A DNA stretch of 48,850 nucleotides from Bacillota bacterium (GCA_023411175.1 JAEYPB010000030.1:1-48850), one strand, 5' to 3'; positions 17,077 to 25,140 are shown, counted from the first letter of the stretch. Notes: generated from the letters alone by a model not told the origin. Program-made: numbers and translations.

Positions 17077-17745
17077 TCAAGAAAGCTCGGGTGCGCCCAT
17101 CAGAAATTCTTCCAGCGCACCGGGCGCGCCGAAGCTGTACGTCGCGTTCTTTTCCATGAAATCCCGCGTCACGAACGCGGTATCGGACCAGCCCGCCCAC
17201 GCAAAATCAACAGAGCGGCTTCTGGCCATGTCAAGCCCGAGCTTCAGGTCGTCCACCATCAAAAGCTCCCTGTTTGAAAAGCCCAGCGCTTCCATGATGG
17301 CGTCCAGCGGGTAGGCGTGGGGCTTGCGCTTTTCCTCCGGAAGCTCCCAGCCGAACACCAGGTCCGGCTCAAAGCCGAAGTGGGCGCGATAATCCCGAAG
17401 GATCACGCGCTTTTCCGAGTGGGACACCACGCACACCTTGCCGCCTTGCGCCCGGTGGCGCGTGAGCAGCCTTTCAAAGCCGTCGTAATAGTCCGGAATG
17501 CGGGCGGTATACCGTTGCCAGATCTCCTGCTCGATCTTCATCTCTTCGTCGGTGAATCGATAGACGTTCCGGCACATGGGCAGAAAGCCGGGGTCGAAGT
17601 TGTGCGCGATAAATTCCGCCAGCGTGGGTAGCGGCATATCCGGGCGGAGCAGCCGCACCGTCTCCACAAAGGAAGGGTGGTGGATTTCCGGCGTGGAACG
17701 GACGAGCGTATCGTCATGATCGAGCACCAGGCAGGGATAGCGCAT
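17077..17745 (-). CDS. HAD superfamily hydrolase (phosphoglycolate phosphatase-like)
   Basis: A 222-residue HAD phosphatase from ATG 17745 (MRYPCLVLDHDDTLV). Motif I is D9-x-D11 in LDHDDTL, motif II is VSHSEK, the conserved lysine lies in EKRKPHAYPL and motif III is MVDDLKLGL. An alpha-helical C1-type cap lies at about 15-90. The class acts on small phosphorylated metabolites; the substrate cannot be predicted. GGAGG precedes ATG 17745 at 5 bases; longer upstream frames run into the intergenic region and lack ribosome sites. The gene is divergent from thioredoxin. Confidence 0.88.
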   Translation of the reverse strand: MRYPCLVLDHDDTLVRSTPEIHHPSFVETVRLLRPDMPLPTLAEFIAHNFDPGFLPMCRNVYRFTDEEMKIEQEIWQRYTARIPDYYDGFERLLTRHRAQGGKVCVVSHSEKRVILRDYRAHFGFEPDLVFGWELPEEKRKPHAYPLDAIMEALGFSNRELLMVDDLKLGLDMARSRSVDFAWAGWSDTAFVTRDFMEKNATYSFGAPGALEEFLMGAPELS

Positions 17746-17845
17746 CTTGTCCTCCCAAATTTTTTCTTGTGTGATCTGGTCACGGAAGCGGAAGGCTGGA
17801 CGGCGTATACTCGTCTTACAATCAATAAAAGGAGTGCGATACACA

Positions 17846-18154
17846 ATGTCCGTCGTCAACCTTACCATGGAAAATTTTCAGCGCGAAGTGCTGAATAGCG
17901 AAAAACCGGTGCTCGTCGATTTCTGGGCCAGCTGGTGCGGCCCCTGCCGCATGGTCTCCCCGCTGGTGGACCAGATCGCGGCGGAGAATGATGAAGTCAA
18001 GGTCGGCAAGGTCGACATCGACGCCCAGCCGGAACTGGCCAGCGCCTTCCGGGTGATGAGCATCCCGACGCTGATGGTCTTTAAAGACGGGAAACTCTCA
18101 AAGTCGGTCGTCGGCGCGCGCCCGAAGGCCGCGATCCTCGCGATGCTGGACTAG
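17846..18154 (+). CDS. trxA: Thioredoxin
   Basis: A 102-residue thioredoxin with the classic active site WCGPC (FWASWCGPCRMVSPLVDQIA), the buried aspartate in VLVDFWA, the cis-proline in SIPTLMVFKDGK and the C-terminal VVGARPKA turn. It reduces protein disulfides in the cytosol. The start ATG 17846 follows GGAG by 11 bases; the upstream frame to 17747 is spurious. A TATACT at 17806-17811 may be a -10 element but has no convincing -35. No thioredoxin reductase is adjacent. Confidence 0.95.
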   Translation: MSVVNLTMENFQREVLNSEKPVLVDFWASWCGPCRMVSPLVDQIAAENDEVKVGKVDIDAQPELASAFRVMSIPTLMVFKDGKLSKSVVGARPKAAILAMLD

Positions 18155-18191
18155 AAACCCACGGAGTCATCGGGCTTTTCGGCTTCAGCGG

Positions 18192-18866
18192 TCAGAGAAG
18201 CGCCCTCAGCCCTTTGCGGTTCAGGACGGTTACACCGCCTCGGGACAGCTTCACAAGCCCCTCCTGCTGAAAGTACTTCAGCATCCGCGTGACAGATTCG
18301 CGCGCGCCCCCCAGGTAGCGCGCGATCTCCTCCTGCGTAATTTTGAGATTGTCTCCGCCCGTGCGGGCGACCTCGTCCAGCAGGAACACGGCAAGGCGCT
18401 TATCGAAGCTCATGAACAGGATCTGCTGCATGGCCCACATGACGTCCGAAAACCGCTCGGTGACCTGCCGGTAGGCGAAGGCTTCCACGTGGACGTTCTC
18501 CCGCTGAACCTGGTCGAAGGCGGACGGCTTGACCACGCAGAGCTCGCAGTCCGTGGCGGCGTCGATGCGCACCTCGAAGGTGATGGCGCTGAGCGCGCAG
18601 CTCGCGCCCATCACGCACACATCCCCTTCGTTCATCCGGTACAGCGTGACCTCGCGGCCCTCCTCGGACAGCATGTAGACCCTCAGCTCCCCGGAGAGTA
18701 CCAGAAGCACGCCCGCGCAGTCGTTCGAACCGCCGTGAATGTTGTATCCCTTCGGGTAGCGGTGGCAGGCGGCGCCCAGGAGCAGCGTTTCCCGCTGCGC
18801 AAGCGAAAGTTGCGGCCAGAAGGGGAAAAACCGCGGGAAGAAGTCCCCCGGCTCGATCGTCGGCAT
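18192..18866 (-). CDS. Crp/Fnr-family transcriptional regulator
   Basis: A 224-residue regulator with an N-terminal cyclic-nucleotide-type beta barrel (about 20-135, with GELRVYMLSEEGREVTLYRMNEGDVCVMGASCALS) and a C-terminal winged helix (about 150-222: ITQEEIARYLGGARESVTRMLKYFQQEGLVKLSRGGV). No N-terminal cysteine cluster of true FNR type is present, so oxygen sensing by a [4Fe-4S] cluster is not supported. It is divergent from the CoA-disulfide reductase fusion and shares an overlapping promoter region with it, making that gene the first candidate target. Confidence 0.9.
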   Translation of the reverse strand: MPTIEPGDFFPRFFPFWPQLSLAQRETLLLGAACHRYPKGYNIHGGSNDCAGVLLVLSGELRVYMLSEEGREVTLYRMNEGDVCVMGASCALSAITFEVRIDAATDCELCVVKPSAFDQVQRENVHVEAFAYRQVTERFSDVMWAMQQILFMSFDKRLAVFLLDEVARTGGDNLKITQEEIARYLGGARESVTRMLKYFQQEGLVKLSRGGVTVLNRKGLRALL

Positions 18867-18894
18867 TGATAAAAACCCCTTTCAACCTTATAAT
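18866..18894 (+). promoter_or_regulatory. Promoter of the CoA-disulfide reductase fusion gene
   Basis: TTGATA (18866-18871), 17 bases, TATAAT (18889-18894). The -35 overlaps the start codon of the divergent Crp/Fnr gene. Confidence 0.75.
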
Positions 18895-18918
18895 AATCGT
18901 GTGTTCACCAAAAGTCAA
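18890..18918 (-). promoter_or_regulatory. Promoter of the Crp/Fnr regulator gene
   Basis: On the minus strand TTGACT (18913-18918), 17 bases, TATTAT (18890-18895). Its -10 occupies the same bases as the -10 of the divergent promoter, so both cannot be occupied by RNA polymerase at once. Confidence 0.75.
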
Positions 18919-18935
18919 TTCAGGAGGCAATGGCC

Positions 18936-21374
18936 ATGAAGGTAGTCATCATCGGCGGCGTGGCGGGCGGCGCTTCTGCCGCGGCACGGCTCAGAAGGCT
19001 CGACGAACAGGCCGAAATCGTGATGCTGGAGAAGGGCGAGTACATCTCCTTCGCCAACTGCGGCCTGCCCTATTACATCGGCGGGGAGATCAAGCAGAAA
19101 TCCGCGCTGACGCTGCAGACCCCGAAGAGCTTCAACGCGCGCTTCAACGTGGACGTGCGCACCATGAGCGAGGCGGTGAAGATCGACCCGCTGAAGAAGA
19201 CGGTGTCCGTTCTGAACCACCAGACCGGCGAAACCTACGAGGAGCCCTACGACAAGCTGATCCTCTCCCCCGGCGCGGAGCCCTTCGTCCCCCCCGTGGA
19301 GGGCGCGACTTCCGACCGGGTGTTCACGCTCAGGAACATCCCGGACACCTACCGCATCAAGGAGTACATCGAGAAGAATAAGCCCAGAAGGGCCATCGTC
19401 GCGGGCGGCGGCTTCATCGGCGTCGAGATGGCGGAAAACCTGACCTACGCCGGCATCGAGGTCACGCTGGTGGAGATGCTCGATCAGGTGATCGCGCCCA
19501 TCGATTTTGACATGGCGCAGGATGTGCACCGCCACATGGAGCAAAAGGGCGTCTGCCTGATGCTGGGCAAGTCCGTCGGCCGCATCCGCGAGACGGAGGA
19601 CGGCCTCGCGGTGACGGTGGGCGACCGCGACATCCCCACGGACATGCTGATCATGGCCGTCGGCGTGCGTCCTGACAGCCACCTTGCGAAAGAGGCGGGC
19701 CTCGCGGTCAATCCTCGGGGCGCGATCATCGTCAGCGACCACATGCTCACCAGCGATCCGGACATTTACGCCGTCGGCGACGCTGTGGAGATCACCGATT
19801 TTGTCACCGGTGGTAAGGGCTACGTGCCGCTGGCGGGTCCCGCCAACAAGCAGGGGCGCATCGCGGCGGACAACATTTGCGGCATTGACAGCGCCTATGA
19901 AGGCACGCAGGGCTCGTCGATCCTCAAGGTCTTCGACCTGACCGTCGCCTCCACCGGCATCAATGAAAAGACCGCCAAACGGCTGAATCTCCCCTACGAC
20001 AAGTCCTTCACCTACTCGGCCAATCACGCGGGCTACTACCCCGGCGCGGTCAATATGTCGATCAAGGTGATCTTCGAGAAGGACACCGGAAGGATTCTCG
20101 GCGCGCAGGCAGTGGGCTATGACGGCACCGACAAGCGCGTGGACGTGATTGCCACCGCCATCCGCGCGAAGATGACCGCCCATGACCTCGCCAGGCTCGA
20201 ACTGTGTTATGCGCCGCCCTTCGGCTCCGCGAAGGACCCGGTCAACATGGCGGGCTTCGCCATCGAGAACCTGCTCAAGGGGCTGGTCAAAAACTTCCAC
20301 TGGCACGACGTGGCCTCTCTTCCCCGCGACGGCAGCGTGACGCTGCTCGACACCCGGACGCCGATGGAGTATGAGAACGGCCACATCGACGGCTTCATCA
20401 ACATTCCGCTGGATTCGCTCCGCGCCCGGCTGGACGAACTGGACAGGGCAAAGCCCGTCTATGTCACCTGTCAGGTGGGCTTGCGCGGCTACGTCGCCAC
20501 CCGCATCCTGACGCAGAATGGCTTCGACGCCTACAACCTCAGCGGCGGCTATCGGCTGTACCATTCGATCTTCGGGCCCCACGAGGCCCGCGAGGCGCAT
20601 GTGACGGTCAACACCGATACCCAGCTGCCGGAGAAGAAGGAAGCGTCCGCAAAGGTCGTGCGCCTCGACGCCTGCGGCCTTCAGTGCCCCGGCCCGATCG
20701 TAAAGCTGTCCGAAGCGCTGAACGCGGCCGACGTCGGCGATGTGATCGAGATTTCGTCCACAGACCCGGCATTCGCGTCGGACCTCTCCGCCTTCTGTCG
20801 GCGCACGGGCAATTTTCTGCTGGAAAACGTGAGCGAGAAGGGCATCGCCCACGCCCGCGTTCAGAAGGGTGAGAAGCCCACGCAGGCTGGCTGCGCCACC
20901 GGACGGGATGCCAAGAACATCATCGTGTTCTCCGGCGATCTCGACAAGGCCATCGCCTCGTTCATCATCGCAAACGCCGCCGCCGCAATGGGCAGGCATG
21001 TGGAGATGTTCTTCACCTTCTGGGGACTCAATATCCTCCGAAAGCCGGAAAAGGTGAGCGTGAAGAAGGATTTCCTGTCTAGAATGTTCGGCATGATGAT
21101 GCCCAGAGGCTCCAGGAAGCTGGGACTGTCCAAGATGAACATGTTGGGCATGGGCCCGATGATGATCCGCGGCGTCATGAAGAAAAAGAACATCGCCAGC
21201 CTTGAGGAACTGATCGACACCGCCCGCAAAAACGGCGTGGAGTTGGTCGCCTGTTCGATGTCGATGGACGTGATGGGCATCAAGGCGGAGGAACTGATCG
21301 ACGGCGTCAGGTTCTCCGGCGCGGCAGCCATGCTGGCCAACGCGGAGGAATCGGACATGTCTCTGTTCATCTAG
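18936..21374 (+). CDS. CoA-disulfide reductase-like flavoenzyme fused to rhodanese, TusA and DsrE-like domains
   Basis: An 812-residue sulfur-handling fusion. Residues 1-435 are a pyridine-nucleotide-disulfide oxidoreductase: FAD loop IIGGVAGGASAAARLRR, the single active-site cysteine C42 in SFANCGLPYYIGG as in CoA-disulfide/persulfide reductases, NAD(P) loop VAGGGFIGVEMAE, and the dimerisation domain. Residues 455-545 are a rhodanese with C512 (CQVGLRG), 570-645 a TusA domain with C580/C584 (DACGLQCPGP), and 655-812 a DsrE2-like domain with C773. Likely role is reduction and relay of persulfide sulfur. The start is ATG 18936 with GGAGG 8 bases upstream; ATG 18930 is only 2 bases from it. Divergent from the Crp/Fnr regulator. 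Confidence 0.92.
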   Translation: MKVVIIGGVAGGASAAARLRRLDEQAEIVMLEKGEYISFANCGLPYYIGGEIKQKSALTLQTPKSFNARFNVDVRTMSEAVKIDPLKKTVSVLNHQTGETYEEPYDKLILSPGAEPFVPPVEGATSDRVFTLRNIPDTYRIKEYIEKNKPRRAIVAGGGFIGVEMAENLTYAGIEVTLVEMLDQVIAPIDFDMAQDVHRHMEQKGVCLMLGKSVGRIRETEDGLAVTVGDRDIPTDMLIMAVGVRPDSHLAKEAGLAVNPRGAIIVSDHMLTSDPDIYAVGDAVEITDFVTGGKGYVPLAGPANKQGRIAADNICGIDSAYEGTQGSSILKVFDLTVASTGINEKTAKRLNLPYDKSFTYSANHAGYYPGAVNMSIKVIFEKDTGRILGAQAVGYDGTDKRVDVIATAIRAKMTAHDLARLELCYAPPFGSAKDPVNMAGFAIENLLKGLVKNFHWHDVASLPRDGSVTLLDTRTPMEYENGHIDGFINIPLDSLRARLDELDRAKPVYVTCQVGLRGYVATRILTQNGFDAYNLSGGYRLYHSIFGPHEAREAHVTVNTDTQLPEKKEASAKVVRLDACGLQCPGPIVKLSEALNAADVGDVIEISSTDPAFASDLSAFCRRTGNFLLENVSEKGIAHARVQKGEKPTQAGCATGRDAKNIIVFSGDLDKAIASFIIANAAAAMGRHVEMFFTFWGLNILRKPEKVSVKKDFLSRMFGMMMPRGSRKLGLSKMNMLGMGPMMIRGVMKKKNIASLEELIDTARKNGVELVACSMSMDVMGIKAEELIDGVRFSGAAAMLANAEESDMSLFI

Positions 21375-21403
21375 CAGCGCGAATCGCCACGAGTATTTGC
21401 ATG

Positions 21404-21435
21404 AAAAGGCCGCCCGGTTCGCCGGGCGGCCTTTT
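21404..21435. terminator. Bidirectional intrinsic terminator
   Basis: A perfect 14-base-pair stem AAAAGGCCGCCCGG / CCGGGCGGCCTTTT with a TTCG tetraloop. T4 follows the stem on both strands, so it can stop both the fusion gene (plus) and the convergent PPDK-like gene (minus). Confidence 0.9.
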
Positions 21436-21436
21436 G

Positions 21437-21514
21437 GCATTGAAAACCTTGCGATTTTATCGATGCGAAGGAAAAAACCTGCGTACGCCTGAAGTTCTCT
21501 GGAATCTCCGGGCG
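21437..21514 (+). repeat. Dispersed intergenic repeat, copy B
   Basis: About 78 bases roughly 75-80% identical to copy A (38380-38458), alignable with one single-base gap; shared blocks include GAAAA, CGATGC, AAGGAAA, CTGCGT.CGCCTGAA and CTCCGGGCG. It fills the gap between the terminator and the stop codon of the PPDK-like gene. Confidence 0.65.
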
Positions 21515-21517
21515 GAA

Positions 21518-24034
21518 CTATTCCTCCGCCACGCACAGGAGATGCTGGCTCACTACGTCGGAATAGAGCCCGATCGGCATTCTGACCGCGCGCACGACGG
21601 CGGAAAGCGGCGCGGAAACCGGGATCGGCTCGCCCACGATCAATTCCGGCCGGAACAGCGCGCCTTCTTTGCCTGGAAAGACGCCCGCGTAGAAGATGCC
21701 CGTCTCCACCAGATCCTGAAAGAAATGGCTGCCATAGGACAGTTCCGGCGCAAGAGCCTCAGCCTCGAAGGCCACTTCAACCAGCGCTGCCATCCCGGCG
21801 ATTTCCGAGAAGCGCACCGGCACGCCCATCGAGGGGGTGGTGGTGCCCCAGCGCCCCGGGCCGATGAGCGCGCAGTTGAGCCTCTCCCGCTGGATAAATC
21901 CGTTGAGCCGCCCAACCTCGCGGGCGACGGCATACTTCTCGCGCTCGTTTAGCCGCGCGTAGAGCGCCGGGTCCACATATACGACCGCATCCAGCTTCAG
22001 CCGCACATTGCCGCCCATGAAGCCGCCCGTCTGGCGGAACAGCACATCCTCGTCCCGTACCCTTGGAATCTCCACCTGTTCACCCACGCCGTGGGTTTGC
22101 AGCGGCCGACACTGCAGGATGTTGAAGTTGAGCGCGCCCGCGGCGTCGAAATTCGCGGAAAACTCCACATCCACCGGATACTCGTAGGCCGCCTCCAGAC
22201 AGGCCAGGATGCGCCTCATCTGCTGCGCGAAGGGCGTATCGCGGAGCAACCGCTCAAAGGTCAGCGTAAAGTAGCGCTCGGGCGCAAGCCCCAGTTCCCG
22301 GGCTCGGCGCTGTGCCTCCCGGTCGTCCTCGCCGAAGAGGGCCATATCCAGCGAGGGAAGCTGTTTCAGAAGGTCCGGCAGATACGCCTTTTCCAGGCCG
22401 CCCCGCTCAAGGCTGATCGCGTCCACGTAGTGCTGGGAGAACTGGGCGCGCTCCGACGCCGGACAGGGCCAGGCGAGGGGCTTCGACAGGCTCACGACGC
22501 GCGGATAGTCCCCGCTGACGCGGTCCACCGCGCGGGTACCCAGCCCAAACACCAGACGGATCATGCCGTCCTCCGGGTCGATCGCGCCGTCCCACACGTA
22601 GAGGTTGTAGGAATTGCCAACCCCCGCGAGGAGCGGGAAGAACCAGCCGTCACGCCGGTCGCCGGACACCCGCTGGATCAGGAGCGACATCTGCTCGTCG
22701 CGGCCGAGGAGGCCTCGCTTCATCCGGTATTCCAGCGCGTCCGGGCTCATCATGCTGGCGTAAACCTGCTTGACCGCCTTTTCAAACCCGGCGAGGCGCT
22801 CCTCCGGCGAGCCCTGGTTGGCGAGGAATATGCTCTCGTACTTCCCCGCGAAGGCGTTCCCGAAGTTGTCCTCAAGAAGGCTCGAGGAGCGGACGATGAT
22901 CGGAGACTGGCCGAAGTGGTCGAGAAGGCGCGTGAACTGCTGCCGGATGGGGTGCGGAAAGCTGCCCTGAAGCAGCTTCTCGGCCAGCTCTCCGGCCAGC
23001 GCGTAATAGCCCTCCGGCGTGTTCTGCCGCATGCGAAGCCGCCAGCAGTCGTTGTGGACGAGGTAGGTGTAGAACACGTCCGCGCCCAGGTAGTACGAAT
23101 CGTGAGGCTCCAGCAGATGGTCGAATCCGCTGGAAGACAGGATCGCCCGCGCCAGCAGCATGCCCACGGATTTGCCGCCGATGTGACCCGTTCCAACCTC
23201 CCGCCCCTTGATCGCCAGCAGGTCGTGAAGCGACAGGTGTTTTTCCGCGAGGGCCGCGATGCGCGCCTCCCGGGCGATCTGTATCTGGATGATTCGCTTT
23301 TTGAGCCGCACCGCTTCCGGGTTGTCCGGCGGCAGCGCCGTCATCTCGCGCGCGTCCAAAAACAGCCTGTCCCAGTAGTCCACCGGCCCGGCTTCCCGCT
23401 CGAGGAGCCTTCTGGAAAAGAGCTTCGCCGCCTCGCCGCTGGAGGTGACGGGCGTATAGACGCCCTCCGCCGGGCGGTGCGGCAGGAACATCGTGGGCGA
23501 ATAGCGCTCCCACACCTTCAGCGGGTGCAGATAAATATCGCCCTCAATGTTGTACAGCTCGATCAGAAGCTGCGTCGTCTCGCGGATGCGCGCGATGGCC
23601 TCAAAGGAGTGCCTCCCCCGGAGCAGCGCGAAGTAAGCCACCGTATCCAGCGTGTACAGGTACGGGCAGGTGATGCCGAAAAAGTTTCCGATCATGAGGT
23701 CGGAACACCATTCGCCAAGCAGCGCCGTCAGGCAGTCGAACACGTAGAACGCGCCGCGCCCCTCGGCGGTGATGATCGCGTTGACCGCGGAGGCGAAGCA
23801 CTCAAAACCGCATCCCGCCTCCAGGGTGAAGGTTTTCACCCCCTCCTGTTCGCAGAGCGGCGCTCCCTCCTCGAAGCGGATGTAGACAACGCGCCGCCCG
23901 GCGGCGAGGGCGCTTTCCACAAAGGGTGTTACAAAGGCCCGGTAGTCGTCCGCGGAGTCCACCTGCCAGACCACGTTGTCCCCCAGCCGGAGGGAATCGA
24001 CCACCCGATCCACCGCAGAAATACCGGTCGTCAC
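21518..24034 (-). CDS. PEP/pyruvate-binding (PPDK_N) protein with degenerate RecA/KaiC-like N-terminal domain
   Basis: About 838 residues. The C-terminal two thirds match the ATP-grasp PEP/pyruvate-binding domain of pyruvate phosphate dikinase and PEP synthase: GGKSVGMLLARAIL (about 305-318 in the longest frame), IVRSSSLLEDNFGNAFAGKYES (in part, about 399-420) and FNILQCRPLQT. No swivelling phosphohistidine or TIM-barrel domain follows, so it is not a complete PPDK. The first 200 residues look like a KaiC/RecA fold (TTGISAVDRVVDSLRLGDNVVW, FYVFDCLTALL) but the P-loop position reads QVDSADDYRAF without GK(T/S). The frame extends to GTG 24091, which abuts a terminator T-run and lacks a ribosome site; GTG 24034 with GGAGGG 10 bases upstream is preferred. 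Function unknown, perhaps phosphotransfer signalling. Confidence 0.8.
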   Translation of the reverse strand: MTTGISAVDRVVDSLRLGDNVVWQVDSADDYRAFVTPFVESALAAGRRVVYIRFEEGAPLCEQEGVKTFTLEAGCGFECFASAVNAIITAEGRGAFYVFDCLTALLGEWCSDLMIGNFFGITCPYLYTLDTVAYFALLRGRHSFEAIARIRETTQLLIELYNIEGDIYLHPLKVWERYSPTMFLPHRPAEGVYTPVTSSGEAAKLFSRRLLEREAGPVDYWDRLFLDAREMTALPPDNPEAVRLKKRIIQIQIAREARIAALAEKHLSLHDLLAIKGREVGTGHIGGKSVGMLLARAILSSSGFDHLLEPHDSYYLGADVFYTYLVHNDCWRLRMRQNTPEGYYALAGELAEKLLQGSFPHPIRQQFTRLLDHFGQSPIIVRSSSLLEDNFGNAFAGKYESIFLANQGSPEERLAGFEKAVKQVYASMMSPDALEYRMKRGLLGRDEQMSLLIQRVSGDRRDGWFFPLLAGVGNSYNLYVWDGAIDPEDGMIRLVFGLGTRAVDRVSGDYPRVVSLSKPLAWPCPASERAQFSQHYVDAISLERGGLEKAYLPDLLKQLPSLDMALFGEDDREAQRRARELGLAPERYFTLTFERLLRDTPFAQQMRRILACLEAAYEYPVDVEFSANFDAAGALNFNILQCRPLQTHGVGEQVEIPRVRDEDVLFRQTGGFMGGNVRLKLDAVVYVDPALYARLNEREKYAVAREVGRLNGFIQRERLNCALIGPGRWGTTTPSMGVPVRFSEIAGMAALVEVAFEAEALAPELSYGSHFFQDLVETGIFYAGVFPGKEGALFRPELIVGEPIPVSAPLSAVVRAVRMPIGLYSDVVSQHLLCVAEE

Positions 24035-24094
24035 TCGCCCGGAACCCTCCACGCCCCCACCCCCTTGTTGTAAAAATCGTACCATATCCACAGC

Positions 24095-24127
24095 AAAAAA
24101 GCAAACGGCCGTTCACCGGCCGTTTGC
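24095..24127 (-). terminator. Intrinsic terminator after the first YhfC-type gene
   Basis: On the minus strand an 11-base-pair stem (24117-24127 with 24101-24111, 5-base loop) is followed by six T residues (24095-24100). It lies downstream of the YhfC-like gene ending at 24228 and immediately before the PPDK-like gene. Confidence 0.85.
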
Positions 24128-24131
24128 TCAA

Positions 24132-24173
24132 GGATCGAAACCTTTTGGGCTTCTCGATGCGAAAGAAGGCGCT
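24132..24173 (+). repeat. Dispersed intergenic repeat, partial copy C
   Basis: About 42 bases resembling the 5' hairpin part of copies A and B (ATCGAAA...CTTTTGGG...TCGATGCGAAAGAA). It lies between a terminator and the end of the YhfC-like gene. Similarity is limited to the hairpin half, so the assignment is tentative. Confidence 0.45.
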
Positions 24174-24227
24174 GATCCGGCGCTCCGGACGAGTCTGCGA
24201 TACGCGAACCCGCCCTCGCTTCATCCC

Positions 24228-25040
24228 CTAAATGGAATCGGGCACCGGCTCGGCCTCCCGCTTCAGCCTGCGATGCGTGAAGACCGCAAGGAATGCCAGC
24301 GCAACCGCTGAGAGCAGAACCAGCCCCTCAAGCGCCAGGACATTGGTTATCACGCCCACCTGCCCCAGCGCCGCCGGAACGTCGATGAGGGCGTGCAGTA
24401 AAATCGCCGCGGGATACAGCCAAGTCCGGCGCTTCCCGTACACCGCATAGAACACGATGACCGACAGCGCAATGTGAATGGTCAGCGCGAACATACGCTC
24501 GGCGCCGGCGACCAGAAACATGGCGGACGGCGTTTCGGCAAGCGCCTGCAGCTGCTTTGCAACCAATTCTCCATTCGGGCCTGTCGTCAGCGTCGCCGCG
24601 TTTCCGCCATTGACCATGGCGCTGGTCGCGATGGTGGAGATCATGGAAATCCCGCCCACAAGAATTGCCTCGATGCCGCCGTGGCCTATGCCGTAGGAAA
24701 GCGCCGTTTTGATGCCGCCGTACCGCTTCCGAAGCAGTTTGAAAGAAAGGAACCTTCCCGTTTCCTCAAAGACGCCCGCCGCCAGCGAACCGTACACCAT
24801 GTAGGCAAGCGGGTAGGCCGACAGCCATGTGCTTCTGTCCGCGCCCGGCTTTAAGACCAGCCAATGCATGATCTGCTCCAGCCCCATCGCGAACACCACG
24901 AAAGCCGCCGCGCCGACCAGGGCCGGCACCACTTTCGCGCCGTACCGCCTGTGAAAACAGATCAGAAGCGCGATCGGAACGCCTATGGAAACGAGCGCGG
25001 AAACCGCCATGCAAAGAATGGAAACGGACGAAACGACCAT
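24228..25040 (-). CDS. YhfC-family intramembrane metalloprotease-like protein, copy 1
   Basis: A 270-residue membrane protein with about seven hydrophobic segments, matching the YhfC/PrsW-related intramembrane protease-like family. The putative metal/catalytic motifs are all present: E92-E93-x-x-R96 (EETGR), H120-G-G-x-E124 (GHGGIE) and H216-x3-D220 (HALID). The start ATG 25040 has GGGAGG 7 bases upstream. It is a close paralogue of the gene at 25257-26069, each copy having its own promoter. Substrate unknown; in related families such proteins cleave membrane-bound regulators or process peptides. Confidence 0.83.
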   Translation of the reverse strand: MVVSSVSILCMAVSALVSIGVPIALLICFHRRYGAKVVPALVGAAAFVVFAMGLEQIMHWLVLKPGADRSTWLSAYPLAYMVYGSLAAGVFEETGRFLSFKLLRKRYGGIKTALSYGIGHGGIEAILVGGISMISTIATSAMVNGGNAATLTTGPNGELVAKQLQALAETPSAMFLVAGAERMFALTIHIALSVIVFYAVYGKRRTWLYPAAILLHALIDVPAALGQVGVITNVLALEGLVLLSAVALAFLAVFTHRRLKREAEPVPDSI

Positions 25041-25090
25041 CTTGAGGCCTCCCTTAGATATTTAGATAACTTTCTAATTTTCCCATCACA

Positions 25091-25140
25091 ATCATACTAC
25101 CGCCGGAACCTGCTGTCAATAACGCGCGGAGATTTAACCA
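25091..25140 (-). promoter_or_regulatory. Promoter and conserved upstream box of YhfC copy 1
   Basis: On the minus strand TTGACA (25114-25119), 17 bases, TATGAT (25091-25096). Four bases beyond the extended -35 (ATTGAC) lies a 16-base box TGGTTAAATCTCCGCG (25125-25140) that recurs with one mismatch at the same distance upstream of copy 2. The spacer block GCAGGTT following the -35 is also shared. Confidence 0.7.

Noticed and set aside
17036..17090. A functional tRNA gene on the minus strand
   Set aside because: Only the anticodon arm, T-arm and 3' acceptor side can be drawn; D-arm and 5' acceptor are missing and the HAD coding sequence runs to its edge.
17806..17811. TATACT as a firm -10 promoter for thioredoxin
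   Set aside because: No acceptable -35 hexamer at normal spacing and no extended -10 TG; too weak to list as a feature.
18915..21536. Long 873-codon open frame antisense to the CoA-disulfide reductase fusion
   Set aside because: It is a GC-rich shadow frame; the plus strand has recognisable domains, ribosome site and promoter, and the antisense product matches no family and has His/Arg/Asp-rich shadow composition.
22091..24073. 660-codon open frame antisense to the PPDK-like gene
   Set aside because: Shadow frame caused by codon bias; no recognisable domain.
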